From: Paludibaculum fermentans
GTDB lineage: Bacteria > Acidobacteriota > Terriglobia > Bryobacterales > Bryobacteraceae
NCBI RefSeq assembly: GCF_015277775.1
Contig: NZ_CP063849.1
Span: 186,001 to 250,000, forward strand
Length of the DNA stretch: 64,000 bases
Direction of reading: 5' to 3'
Below are positions 37,601 to 45,768 of this stretch, one piece after another. Within the stretch, counting starts at the first letter, position 1. Each line of letters begins with the position of its first letter. The notes under the pieces were generated by a model. The model had not been told where the DNA came from, did no database searches, and worked only from the letters and a program-made list of their open reading frames with translations. The position numbers and the translations under genes were made by a program.

Positions 37601-38086
37601 CAGGAACTCCGTGAGTAAATAGGCGCGAACCTGTTCGGAGGCGTAGTGACGGCCTTCCGTACGGAGTTGCTCGATCCGCCGCTTGTGCTCCGCGTAGCCG
37701 TCTAGGAATTTCTGGAACTCGATCCATTCCGGCGTATGCGATTCGGCATCGTCCATCAGCTCCTGGTACTGCTTGTGCGACACAGCCATTCCGAGGTCGT
37801 GAGTATAGGCCGCCATGAGCAGCACGGCGCAGTCGATGGCGGAAAGTTCGTCGATGCAATCCGTAGTCAGCCAATCCATCCAGCCAATCACGTTCAGCAC
37901 GTGCCGCTCAGTGTGCAGAGTATAGAGCGGCATGTACTGTGCGACGTGCTCCAGCAATGGTGCCGCATTTGCGGCCAACTTCCGGACCGCCGAGGGTAAC
38001 TCGCCACGATCGTTCGCACTTTGGAGCCGCGCCCACAGAGCCGAGCTCGAGATCTCTGTGAGAGTAAGATTTGGCTGATCGCTCAT
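34679..38086 (-). CDS. HD-domain plus HSP90-type ATPase protein with charged repeat tract
   Basis: An 1135-residue protein (ATG 38086; an upstream frame extends 13 codons). The N-terminal HD-like domain has HTERH (58-62), THDLGM (95-100), SHN (208-210) and LADVLDFD (243-250), as in metal-dependent phosphohydrolases. The GHKL ATPase has ELAQNALDA (394-402, N-box), DNGVGM (467-472, G1) and QFGIGILSAFM (513-523, G2), arranged as in HtpG. A middle domain of 500 residues follows. Near residues 870-930 lies a tract of alternating Arg-Asp/Leu units (RDLARDLDGDF-like). Similar HD-HSP90 proteins sit in defence-rich islands, but the function is unproven. Standing alone on this strand, it may be a one-gene system. 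Confidence 0.8.
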   Translation of the reverse strand: MSDQPNLTLTEISSSALWARLQSANDRGELPSAVRKLAANAAPLLEHVAQYMPLYTLHTERHVLNVIGWMDWLTTDCIDELSAIDCAVLLMAAYTHDLGMAVSHKQYQELMDDAESHTPEWIEFQKFLDGYAEHKRRIEQLRTEGRHYASEQVRAYLLTEFLRRTHADEHSTRLKTQLDAIVSASGDGSLFRHANASFRHELELLAISHNQDPGWLRHKLGTAPILFGQQVLNLPLLGTILRLADVLDFDSSRTPGILFQHLGLDGTQPLEQVADNDGIGISQQEWRKHLAITGIHYDSTRSELTYSAKECPDPVTEKTIHSFLGWIREEVSTAQGQSRLRLPKVIADIKPARKADGKPAYEFHDWQFHLSHTEIVDLLMNESLYGDPGLAIRELAQNALDALELRDLRLQYRRKTGRNSSSAALDGTPTQTPGSFLDNSGQVVPLQADLRWDFDADQGRWWLEFSDNGVGMSKETIGRYFTNLGKSYYKSAEFEREKEELRRQGLIATPISQFGIGILSAFMLADRIEVKTNAGGGEKTDLTVSGAGSLFWTSEGSRPAQGTDVKLWLKPELTLVHDRNRSLDLLRTEFEYSRRRPGQKRYPPQHYDPFHQLALHVVWPMYPIGIHPPKAQNRSVGSDFLDGTFHIRKLIPMNLQLLREKAHKWDIELPGSLPLKWMNFDWCDNATPEATGSRIRIIAPGIGQSRDWDRSETLCDLGAWLVQSLVEDISETRPLVRSMDVADTTVFSRILEVERGVGLSLWVDLRGEASPRLKADRTQALPPKSEGEWWSCCASVFARFFAFLEANPASAWLSLSFSGEVRERLARAASRAENCSASELERRVEISLVPSREILESRFRGFQLNLAFAVALARDRNLARDLARDLDGDFNRDSDLDAKLRRAISIAHALAREGDLNLDLDLEYSIDQDLLSMLQHHLLQEACYPSLRQSWPPVNLYRYDGSIADAQLTAPCLFRFAESPDDSGAVIPPTTPNEEARNLTTNGFDLCFPTSAIPLWPLRSRLREWGRDRSLRRRAAMVFLFEKVADKYREQPKLQQSFLPAKHIYAFLPDASLWYKPFTEWEESDWQNPANRSMLWRIDEGIVVSRPGLRPLNEMHSLPADEPTTKPWSRWQRSK
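35290..35480 (-). repeat. Low-complexity tract coding for alternating RD/L residues
   Basis: Within the HD/ATPase gene, units such as LARDRN, LARDLA, RDLDGD, FNRDSD, LNLDLD follow each other with a period of about 6-7 residues. On DNA this reads as repeated GGTCGAG/GCGAGG-like words. Comparable charged repeats occur in some large STAND or NACHT proteins. Its length may vary between strains. Confidence 0.7.
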
Positions 38087-38433
38087 TGTAATTCGAGTGT
38101 TATTGTAAACCGACGCCGCGCGCACTGGGTTAACTCACAATAGGGGACTACCCAGCTCGCGATTTTGGATTTTTACATTGCGAGGTTTGGATGTGCGGAT
38201 TGCCGATTCGATCCGAGTATACCCGACACCGGCGCGCCAGCGGAGTGGGATTTCAATTCGATGGACCACGCCGTTTCCGCGACGCGCATTCGTATGAACT
38301 GTGGCGCGCGTAAACGGAAGACAGGTTGTCGCCAGACGGTGTGCAGCGGCCGCATCACGACTGACCCGCGTCCTGTCGGGATCAATCTCAACGATTCAAC
38401 GCGTAGAGTCGCGCTGTGGTTGCGGGCCCCAAT
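38087..38433. other. Intergenic border between the island and the hydrogenase operon
   Basis: About 350 bp, with no gene or structured RNA recognised. It is AT-richer near 38090-38180, just upstream of the HD/ATPase gene, where its promoter is expected. It marks the right end of the accessory island. Confidence 0.5.
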
Positions 38434-39861
<1,428 letters not shown>

Positions 39862-39873
39862 GGGACCTCCAGA

Positions 39874-40419
39874 TCAGCCGAACTTGACCAGGCTCGCAAC
39901 GGAAGCGTTGGTGAGGTCGGGTTTGCGGCCGGCCAGCAGTTCCGTGAGGGCGAAGGCGATGAGCGCGGGTTTGGGCGGGCAGCCCGGCAGATGGAGATCG
40001 ACCTTGACGATCTCCTGGACGGGGACGGCGTGCCGGAGCAGAGCCGGCACGCCGTCAGAAGGGGCACGCTGATGGATGTCGGCCCCTTCCACATAAGCGC
40101 GTTCGAGCAGGCGTTTGGTGGGAATCGTATTGCGCATGGAGGGGACGTTGCCGGTGACGGCGCAATCGCCCAGCGCGATCAGGAATTTTGTGCGTTTGCG
40201 GATCTGCTGGATGAGCTTGTAGTCGTGCTGGCTGCTGACCGCGCCCTCGGTGAGGGTGACGTCGACGCCTTCAGGGAACTCCTGGGCATCGACCAGCGGA
40301 CCGTAGACGATGTCGGCCTTGTGCAGCACCTCGATGAGGACCTCGTCGATGTCGAGGAGGGACATGTGACAGCCGCTGCAGCCGTCCAACCAGACTGTGG
40401 CCACCTTGGCCTTACTCAT
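39874..40419 (-). CDS. hoxY: [NiFe]-hydrogenase small subunit, Hox type
   Basis: A 181-residue subunit carrying the proximal [4Fe-4S] cluster. Ligand motifs are DGCSGCHMSLLD, GDCAVTGN and LPGCPPKP. ATG 40419 overlaps the hoxU stop by 4 bp, and a longer upstream frame reads through hoxU, so the start is firm. It lacks the signal peptide and extra clusters of periplasmic hydrogenases, which supports a cytoplasmic NAD(P)-linked enzyme. hoxH follows 12 bp downstream. Confidence 0.94.
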   Translation of the reverse strand: MSKAKVATVWLDGCSGCHMSLLDIDEVLIEVLHKADIVYGPLVDAQEFPEGVDVTLTEGAVSSQHDYKLIQQIRKRTKFLIALGDCAVTGNVPSMRNTIPTKRLLERAYVEGADIHQRAPSDGVPALLRHAVPVQEIVKVDLHLPGCPPKPALIAFALTELLAGRKPDLTNASVASLVKFG

Positions 40420-41150
40420 AAGATCACCCCCGGCTTGTTGTCGGCGCCGGCGGCCCGCAAGGTCGCCAGGCGGCTGATGGGATCGGTCCGCTTGCTCATC
40501 TCCTCGACGGCGAAGCCTTTCTCGGCGATGGCTCCGGTGGGGCAGCTTTGGACGCATTTCCCGCAACTGGTGCAGTTGGTGGAGTCGCCCCATTTGCGAT
40601 TGAGTTCGCAGACTAGGCGCGAGCCGACTCCGCGGCCGGAGATGTCCCAGACGTGGGCGCCCTCCACTTCGGCGCAGACGCGCACGCAGCGCGAGCAGAG
40701 GATGCAGCGGTTCTGATCTGAGGTATAGCGCGGATGAGTGAGGTCGATGGGGACCTTGGGGTAGGTGTAAGGATAGCGGACGTTGGTGACGCCGAGGCGC
40801 GTGGCCAGGGCCTGGAGTTCGCAGAAGCCGTTGGAGACGCAGACCGCGCAGACGTGGTTGCGTTCCGCGAAGAGCAGTTCCACGGCGATGCGGCGGTAGC
40901 GGCGGAGCTTATCGGATTGTGTCGTGACGGACATGCCGTCCTGGACGGGCGTGGTGCAGGCGGGCAGGAGGCGCCCGACGCCGGCGACTTCGACGATGCA
41001 GAGGCGGCAGGCACCGACGGAGCTGAGCCCCTTCATGTGGCACAGGGAGGGGATGAATTTGTTGTGAGCCTTGGCGGCGTCGAGGATGCTTTGACCGGCG
41101 GCCGTATGGATCAGCTCGCCATCGATGCGGAGAGATATCTTCTGAGGCAT
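40416..41150 (-). CDS. hoxU: Hydrogenase diaphorase Fe-S subunit (NuoG-like)
   Basis: A 244-residue subunit with an N-terminal [2Fe-2S] domain ([15 protein letters not shown] and a later Cys in LLPACTTP). A His-Cys-rich segment follows ([15 protein letters not shown]). Two [4Fe-4S] ferredoxin sets close the protein ([11 protein letters not shown] and [12 protein letters not shown]). It matches the truncated NuoG of Hox and MBH-type complexes, passing electrons between the flavin subunit and HoxY. It overlaps hoxY by 4 bp and follows the fused flavin subunit by 15 bp. Confidence 0.94.
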   Translation of the reverse strand: MPQKISLRIDGELIHTAAGQSILDAAKAHNKFIPSLCHMKGLSSVGACRLCIVEVAGVGRLLPACTTPVQDGMSVTTQSDKLRRYRRIAVELLFAERNHVCAVCVSNGFCELQALATRLGVTNVRYPYTYPKVPIDLTHPRYTSDQNRCILCSRCVRVCAEVEGAHVWDISGRGVGSRLVCELNRKWGDSTNCTSCGKCVQSCPTGAIAEKGFAVEEMSKRTDPISRLATLRAAGADNKPGVIL

Positions 41151-41165
41151 GGCGCGTTCTCCTTT

Positions 41166-44100
41166 CTAGTGGTCGCCGTTGCGGACATCGCAGCGGAGGC
41201 AGCGGCAGGCTTCCTCCATGGCGTCGACGGGGGCGAGCCCGATGGTGGCCTCGGCGAAGGTGGTGGCGCGCTGGGCGGCATCCACCTCCTCGACGTGATG
41301 ACGGGCCGCCTCGCTGGCATGGGCCGGCGGGGCCTGGTCGTACTCGAAGGAGGGGAAGACCTCCTCCCAGCGGCGGACGTTCATGAGGCGGCGGTCGATG
41401 TTGCGGGCGGCTTTCTTGCCGTAGCCCATGGCATTGGAGACGTTGGAGGCTCCGGTGATGAGGTCGCCGCCGGCGTAGAATTTCGAGCGGCTGGTTTCGA
41501 GGGTGTAGCGGTCGACCTCGATGAGGCCGCTTTCCTTGATTTTGAGGCCGGAAGCCTTGGCGAAGTCGAGGTCCACGGTTTCGCCGACGGCGAGGATGAC
41601 GGTGTCGCAGGCGAAGCGGATGATTTCGTCGGTGGGCATGGGGCGGCGGCGGCCGGAGGAGTCGTACTCGCCCAGCTTGGTGCGGACGGCCTCGATGGCC
41701 TGGACGCGGCCGTCGGGTCCGCCGACGATGCGGTGGGGCGTGGCGAGGAAGACGATCTCGGCGCCTTCGGCTTCGGCGGCCTCCGTCTCCTCTGGGATGG
41801 CCGGCATGTCTTTGCGTTCACGGCGATAGATGATGGTCACCTTGCTGCCGAGGCGCAGGGCGGTGCGGGCCGAGTCGATGGCGGCATTGCCGCCGCCGAT
41901 GACGGTGACGCGTTTGCCCAGGGGGATGGGCTGCTCTTTGGAGACTGCCTCGAGGAAGGGCAGGGCGGGGATGACGCCGGTGAGTTCGGTGCCGGGCAGG
42001 TAGACCCAGCTCTCTTTCCAGGTGCCGATGGAGAGGAAGACGGCGTCGTACTGGCTGTCGAGGTCGTTGAGGGAGACGTCGCGCGGCACCTGGGTGTCGA
42101 AGGTGAACTGAACGCCGGTGCGGCGGATGAGTTCGATTTCACGATCGAGGACATCCTTGGGCAGGCGGTAGTCGGGCAGGGCATAGCGGAGCATGCCGCC
42201 GGCGGCCGGGTTGGAGTCGTAGACCATTACCTCGTGGCCGAGCATGCAGAGGTAGAAGGCGCAGGCGAGGCCGGTGGGGCCGGCTCCGACGACGGCGCAG
42301 CGTTTGCCGGTGAGGGGTTTGCGGCGGGCGGCGACATCGGCGGCGAGGGCGTCGAAGCGGTCAGAGGGGTAGATGGCGTCGGCGATGTAGCGGTGGACTT
42401 CGCGCATGTTGACGGCGGAGTCGACTCCGGTGCGGCGGCAGCGGTTGTCGCAGGGGTGCTGGCAGACGCGGCCGGTGGAGGCGGGCAGCGGGTTGTCCAT
42501 CACCACGGAGACAAAGGCCTCTTCCAGCCGGTCTTCCTTGAGGAGCTGCAGGAAGCGCGGGATGTTCATGTGGAGCGGGCAGGAGTTCTCGCAGGGGCTG
42601 AGGGCGAGATCCTCGCAGACGCCGGCGCGGCAGCGGGCGGCGCGGATGTGGTCCTCGAACTCATGGCGGAAGTGGCGCATGGTGGTGAGGACGGGATTGG
42701 GGGCGGTCTGGCCGAGGCCGCAGAGCGAGGTGTCGCGGATCATGCGGCTGAGGTCGTCGAGCAGGGCGAAGTCGGCTTCAGTGCCTTTGCCCTGGGTGAT
42801 GCGGTTGAGGTAGTAGAGGCTCTTGTCGAGGCCGACGCGGCAGGGGATGCACTTGCCGCAGCTTTCCGAGTGGGTGAACTCGATGAAGTAGCGGGCGACG
42901 TCGACCATGCAGTTGTCTTCGTCCATGACGACCATGCCGCCGGAGCCCATGATGGAGCCGAGCTGGCCGAGGGACTCGTAGTCGACGCAGGTATCGAACA
43001 TCTCCTGCGGGATGCAGCCGCCGGAGGGGCCGCCGGTCTGGACGGCCTTGATGGCGCGGCCGTGGGCGCCGCCGCCGCCGACGTCGTAGACGAAGGTCTT
43101 GAGCGGAGTGCCGAGGGGCATTTCGACGAGGCCGGTGTTGTTCACCTTGCCGACGAGGGAGAAGACCTTGGTGCCGGAGCTCTTGGCGCTGCCGGTTTCA
43201 GTGAACCAGCCGGGGCCTTTGATGACGATGGGGGCGATGTTGTACCAGGTTTCGACGTTATTGATGTTGGTGGGGCAGCCGTAGAGGCCGTGCTCCGCCG
43301 GATAGGGCGGACGAGGGGTGGGGCGGCCGGCTTTGCCTTCGAGAGAGCGGATGAGGGCGGTTTCCTCGCCGCAGACGAAGGCTCCGGCGCCTTCGACGAG
43401 CTGGAGGTCAAAGCGGAAGCCGCGGCCCAGGATGTTGTCGCCCAGCAGGCCGCATTCCCGGGCCTGTTCGATGGCGGAGTTGAGGCGATGGACGGCGAGA
43501 GGGTATTCGGCGCGGACGTAGAGGATGCCTTCGGTGGCGCCCATGACGAAGCCGCCGATGATCATGCCTTCGATGAGGGAGTGCGGATCGCTCTCGATCT
43601 CGTTGCGGTTCATGTAGGCGCCGGGGTCGCCTTCGTCGGCATTGCAGATGATGTACTTGCGCTCCGATTTGGCCTTGCGGAGGAACTCCCACTTGATGCC
43701 GGTCTGGTAGCCCGCGCCGCCGCGGCCGCGCAGTTTGGAGGCCTTGACGGCCTCGATCACCATGTCGGGGTTGTTGTCGATGAGGACCTTGTAGAGGGCC
43801 TGGTAGCCGCCGATGGCGATGTACTCGTCGATCTCGTTGGGATTGATGAGGCCGCAGTTGCGCAGGACGATCTTTTTCTGGCCGGTGAAGAAGGGGACTT
43901 CGTGCCAGTGGGGGATCTCGGGCAGGCCGACGCCGAAGCGGACGTGGCCGGTGATGTGATCCCACTCCTCGATCTTGCAGAGGGCGAGGCCGGTGGGCAT
44001 GCGGCCGCTGGCGAGGTCGTCGAGGATGCCGGGGACGTCGTTGGCCTGTACGCGCTGCAGGATGACCAGCGGTTTGCCGGGCAGGTAGACGTTCACCAGG

Positions 44101-44321
44101 GGTTCCGCCGCGCAGAAGCCGAAGCAGCCGGTGCGGGCGAGGTTCATGCCCAGGCCGCGGGTATTGATGGAATCGGCGAAGGCGTGATAGACGGATTCGG
44201 CTCCGTTGCCGGTGCCGCAGGTGCCCATGCCGACGGCGATGCGGGGCCGGTCGGGCAGCAGTCTGGACAAGCCGGCTTCGCGCACTTCGTTGAAGCTGGA
44301 GAGATCGGTGATGCGCTTCAT
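41166..44321 (-). CDS. hoxF: HoxF/NuoF-type diaphorase fused to a GltD-like flavoprotein
   Basis: A 1051-residue fusion. Residues 25-115 form a thioredoxin-like [2Fe-2S] domain (C35, C66, C70). Residues 150-560 are NuoF-like: the FMN/NADH site has GRGGAGYQTGIKW (199-211) and NADEGDPGAYMNR, an SLBB part, and SCGKCIPC...C (487-534) for a [4Fe-4S] cluster. Residues 575-1040 are GltD-like, with CENSCPLHMNIPR and CQHPCDNRC for one or two clusters, GAGPTGLACAF (679-689) for FAD and GGGNAAIDSART (809-820) for NAD(P). The second module is typical of NfnB or SfrB, and could allow flavin-based electron sharing. It overlaps hoxE by 4 bp. Confidence 0.9.
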   Translation of the reverse strand: MKRITDLSSFNEVREAGLSRLLPDRPRIAVGMGTCGTGNGAESVYHAFADSINTRGLGMNLARTGCFGFCAAEPLVNVYLPGKPLVILQRVQANDVPGILDDLASGRMPTGLALCKIEEWDHITGHVRFGVGLPEIPHWHEVPFFTGQKKIVLRNCGLINPNEIDEYIAIGGYQALYKVLIDNNPDMVIEAVKASKLRGRGGAGYQTGIKWEFLRKAKSERKYIICNADEGDPGAYMNRNEIESDPHSLIEGMIIGGFVMGATEGILYVRAEYPLAVHRLNSAIEQARECGLLGDNILGRGFRFDLQLVEGAGAFVCGEETALIRSLEGKAGRPTPRPPYPAEHGLYGCPTNINNVETWYNIAPIVIKGPGWFTETGSAKSSGTKVFSLVGKVNNTGLVEMPLGTPLKTFVYDVGGGGAHGRAIKAVQTGGPSGGCIPQEMFDTCVDYESLGQLGSIMGSGGMVVMDEDNCMVDVARYFIEFTHSESCGKCIPCRVGLDKSLYYLNRITQGKGTEADFALLDDLSRMIRDTSLCGLGQTAPNPVLTTMRHFRHEFEDHIRAARCRAGVCEDLALSPCENSCPLHMNIPRFLQLLKEDRLEEAFVSVVMDNPLPASTGRVCQHPCDNRCRRTGVDSAVNMREVHRYIADAIYPSDRFDALAADVAARRKPLTGKRCAVVGAGPTGLACAFYLCMLGHEVMVYDSNPAAGGMLRYALPDYRLPKDVLDREIELIRRTGVQFTFDTQVPRDVSLNDLDSQYDAVFLSIGTWKESWVYLPGTELTGVIPALPFLEAVSKEQPIPLGKRVTVIGGGNAAIDSARTALRLGSKVTIIYRRERKDMPAIPEETEAAEAEGAEIVFLATPHRIVGGPDGRVQAIEAVRTKLGEYDSSGRRRPMPTDEIIRFACDTVILAVGETVDLDFAKASGLKIKESGLIEVDRYTLETSRSKFYAGGDLITGASNVSNAMGYGKKAARNIDRRLMNVRRWEEVFPSFEYDQAPPAHASEAARHHVEEVDAAQRATTFAEATIGLAPVDAMEEACRCLRCDVRNGDH

Positions 44322-44875
44322 CGATGACCGCCCTTCTTAATGGCGTCGACTTCACGTTCGAGAGCGCGCTCGTTGACGTGGCCCAGGATGGAGTGATCGA
44401 TCTCGGCGACGGGGGCGAGGGCGCACTGGCCGAAGCAGGCGACGGTGCGGACCGTGAAGCGGCGGTCGGCCGTGGTGGCGCACATCTTCTCGGCGCTGCC
44501 GTCCTCGTCCTCTTCCTTGAGGCCGAGTTGGAGTTTGACGCGCTCCAGCAGAGTGCGGGAGCCGCGGGTGTGGCAGGCCGTGCCGCGGCAAATGCAGACC
44601 GTGTGCTCGCCCTGCGGTTTCAGGTTAAAGAGCGAGTAGAAGGTCGCCACGCTGTAGATCTGGGCGCCGGGAATGCCGGTGCGGGCGGCCAGGTAGTCGA
44701 GCACCTCGATGGGCAGGTACTTGTTGGGTTGGCGGTCCTGGATCGCTTCGAGCAGGCTCAGCAGCATACCGGGACGGCCGCGGTGCTGGGCGATGAGTCT
44801 GTCGATGAAGTCCTGTTCTTCGAAGGAAAGAGGGCTGGAGCGGGGCGGGGAATCGGATAAGAGAGCCGGCGTCAT
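44318..44875 (-). CDS. hoxE: Hydrogenase diaphorase subunit, NuoE-like [2Fe-2S]
   Basis: A 185-residue protein and the first gene of the hydrogenase operon. After an N-terminal helical domain (IDRLIAQHRGRPGMLLSLLEAIQ, LAARTGIPGAQIYSVATFYSLF) it has the thioredoxin-like [2Fe-2S] domain. Ligand Cys are in CRGTACHTRG (first pair) and ACFGQCALAP (second pair). ATG 44875 is the only good start; an AGGAGG motif sits about 13 nt upstream, a long spacing. It overlaps the fused hoxF by 4 bp. Confidence 0.92.
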   Translation of the reverse strand: MTPALLSDSPPRSSPLSFEEQDFIDRLIAQHRGRPGMLLSLLEAIQDRQPNKYLPIEVLDYLAARTGIPGAQIYSVATFYSLFNLKPQGEHTVCICRGTACHTRGSRTLLERVKLQLGLKEEDEDGSAEKMCATTADRRFTVRTVACFGQCALAPVAEIDHSILGHVNERALEREVDAIKKGGHR

Positions 44876-45243
44876 AAACGGGGACGATTGCCTCCTGGGA
44901 AATAAGACAATCACACCTGAAATTGAGGTGCAAGGGGAGGGTTGCTGTTTGTTCGCCGGATGGGGTGAGAAATGTTGAGAAAACCGGCAGTTGTTTGCGG
45001 TGGGGTGGGCGGGGCTGGTCGGTTGGAGAGGCGTGGGGGGCCGTGGCCCGCTCCTTGCCAGTCGCGGTTCGCAGCGCGGTGGGGACCCCTCCCTGACGGT
45101 CGGGGTTCGCAGCGGCCTCCTCCGCTTTGGCGGCTCGCAGGGGCATGATTGGCTCTGCCGGGAGGTATTGTCGAAGGAGTGCTGTTTTGCACTGGTGGAG
45201 TTCACGGGGCTTGGGCTGGTGTCAAGCCAGTGAGGGTAGCCGA
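44876..45243. promoter_or_regulatory. Divergent control region of the hox operon and the Clp-N gene
   Basis: About 370 bp between divergent genes. On the minus strand a TTGCAC box (about 44930) with an AT-rich stretch (GATTGTCTTATTT) roughly 17 bp later could be the hox promoter, and AGGAGG follows. On the plus strand only a weak region precedes the Clp-N start. The central part (45000-45130) is G/C-rich and repeats GGCTCGCAG/GGTTCGCAG-like words, with no gene seen. Confidence 0.4.
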
Positions 45244-45690
45244 ATGTTCGACAGATATACCGAGAAGGCGCGTCGCACGATCTTCTTTGGAAGGTACGCA
45301 GCCAGCGAGTATGGAGCGGCTCAAATTGAAACGGAGCACCTGCTGCTGGGCCTGGTCCAGGAGGGATTGGAACGGGGCCTGCCGTTTCCCGACGGAGCGA
45401 AAGAGGCGATCCGGCTGGCGATCCTGGCCGGGATGCCCGCCAAGAATATTCAGACCGGCACCTCAGTGGACATGATGCTCAGCAGGGATGCCAGGAAGGT
45501 GCTGGAGCTGGCGGACCAGGAGCGCGAGGCCAGGGGCCACAAGTCGCTCCACACGGGCCACTTATTGCTGGGCTTTCTGCTGGTGCCGGACTGCCTGGCG
45601 GCGAAGACATTGCGGAAGGTGGGGTACGAGGTGGAGACGCTGCGAGCGGAGATCCGTAGCGCCACAAATCGGGGGCTGCTGCCGGAATAA
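45244..45690 (+). CDS. Stand-alone Clp N-terminal-domain protein
   Basis: A 148-residue protein consisting only of the double Clp-N repeat (FDRYTEKARRTIFFGRYAAS, IETEHLLLGLVQEG, and later GHKSLHTGHLLLGFLL). No ATPase follows, so it is not ClpC itself. It could act as an adaptor or a sink for ClpC substrates. ATG 45244 is used because the domain begins there; a longer upstream frame has no domain signal. It stands alone, 78 bp before the M16 peptidase. Confidence 0.85.
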   Translation: MFDRYTEKARRTIFFGRYAASEYGAAQIETEHLLLGLVQEGLERGLPFPDGAKEAIRLAILAGMPAKNIQTGTSVDMMLSRDARKVLELADQEREARGHKSLHTGHLLLGFLLVPDCLAAKTLRKVGYEVETLRAEIRSATNRGLLPE

Positions 45691-45768
45691 AGGGCGAAGC
45701 TGCACGGATGTTACAACCATTGCGGGATGGAGCACTTGGCCAGGGTGCTAGCATCGTTAGATCACGTC

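Noticed and set aside
40734-44327. A 1197-codon plus-strand open frame across the hydrogenase operon
   Set aside because: It is a shadow of the high-GC hoxF/hoxU genes, Gly/Ala/Asp-rich without motifs; the minus strand carries clear Fe-S and flavin motifs.
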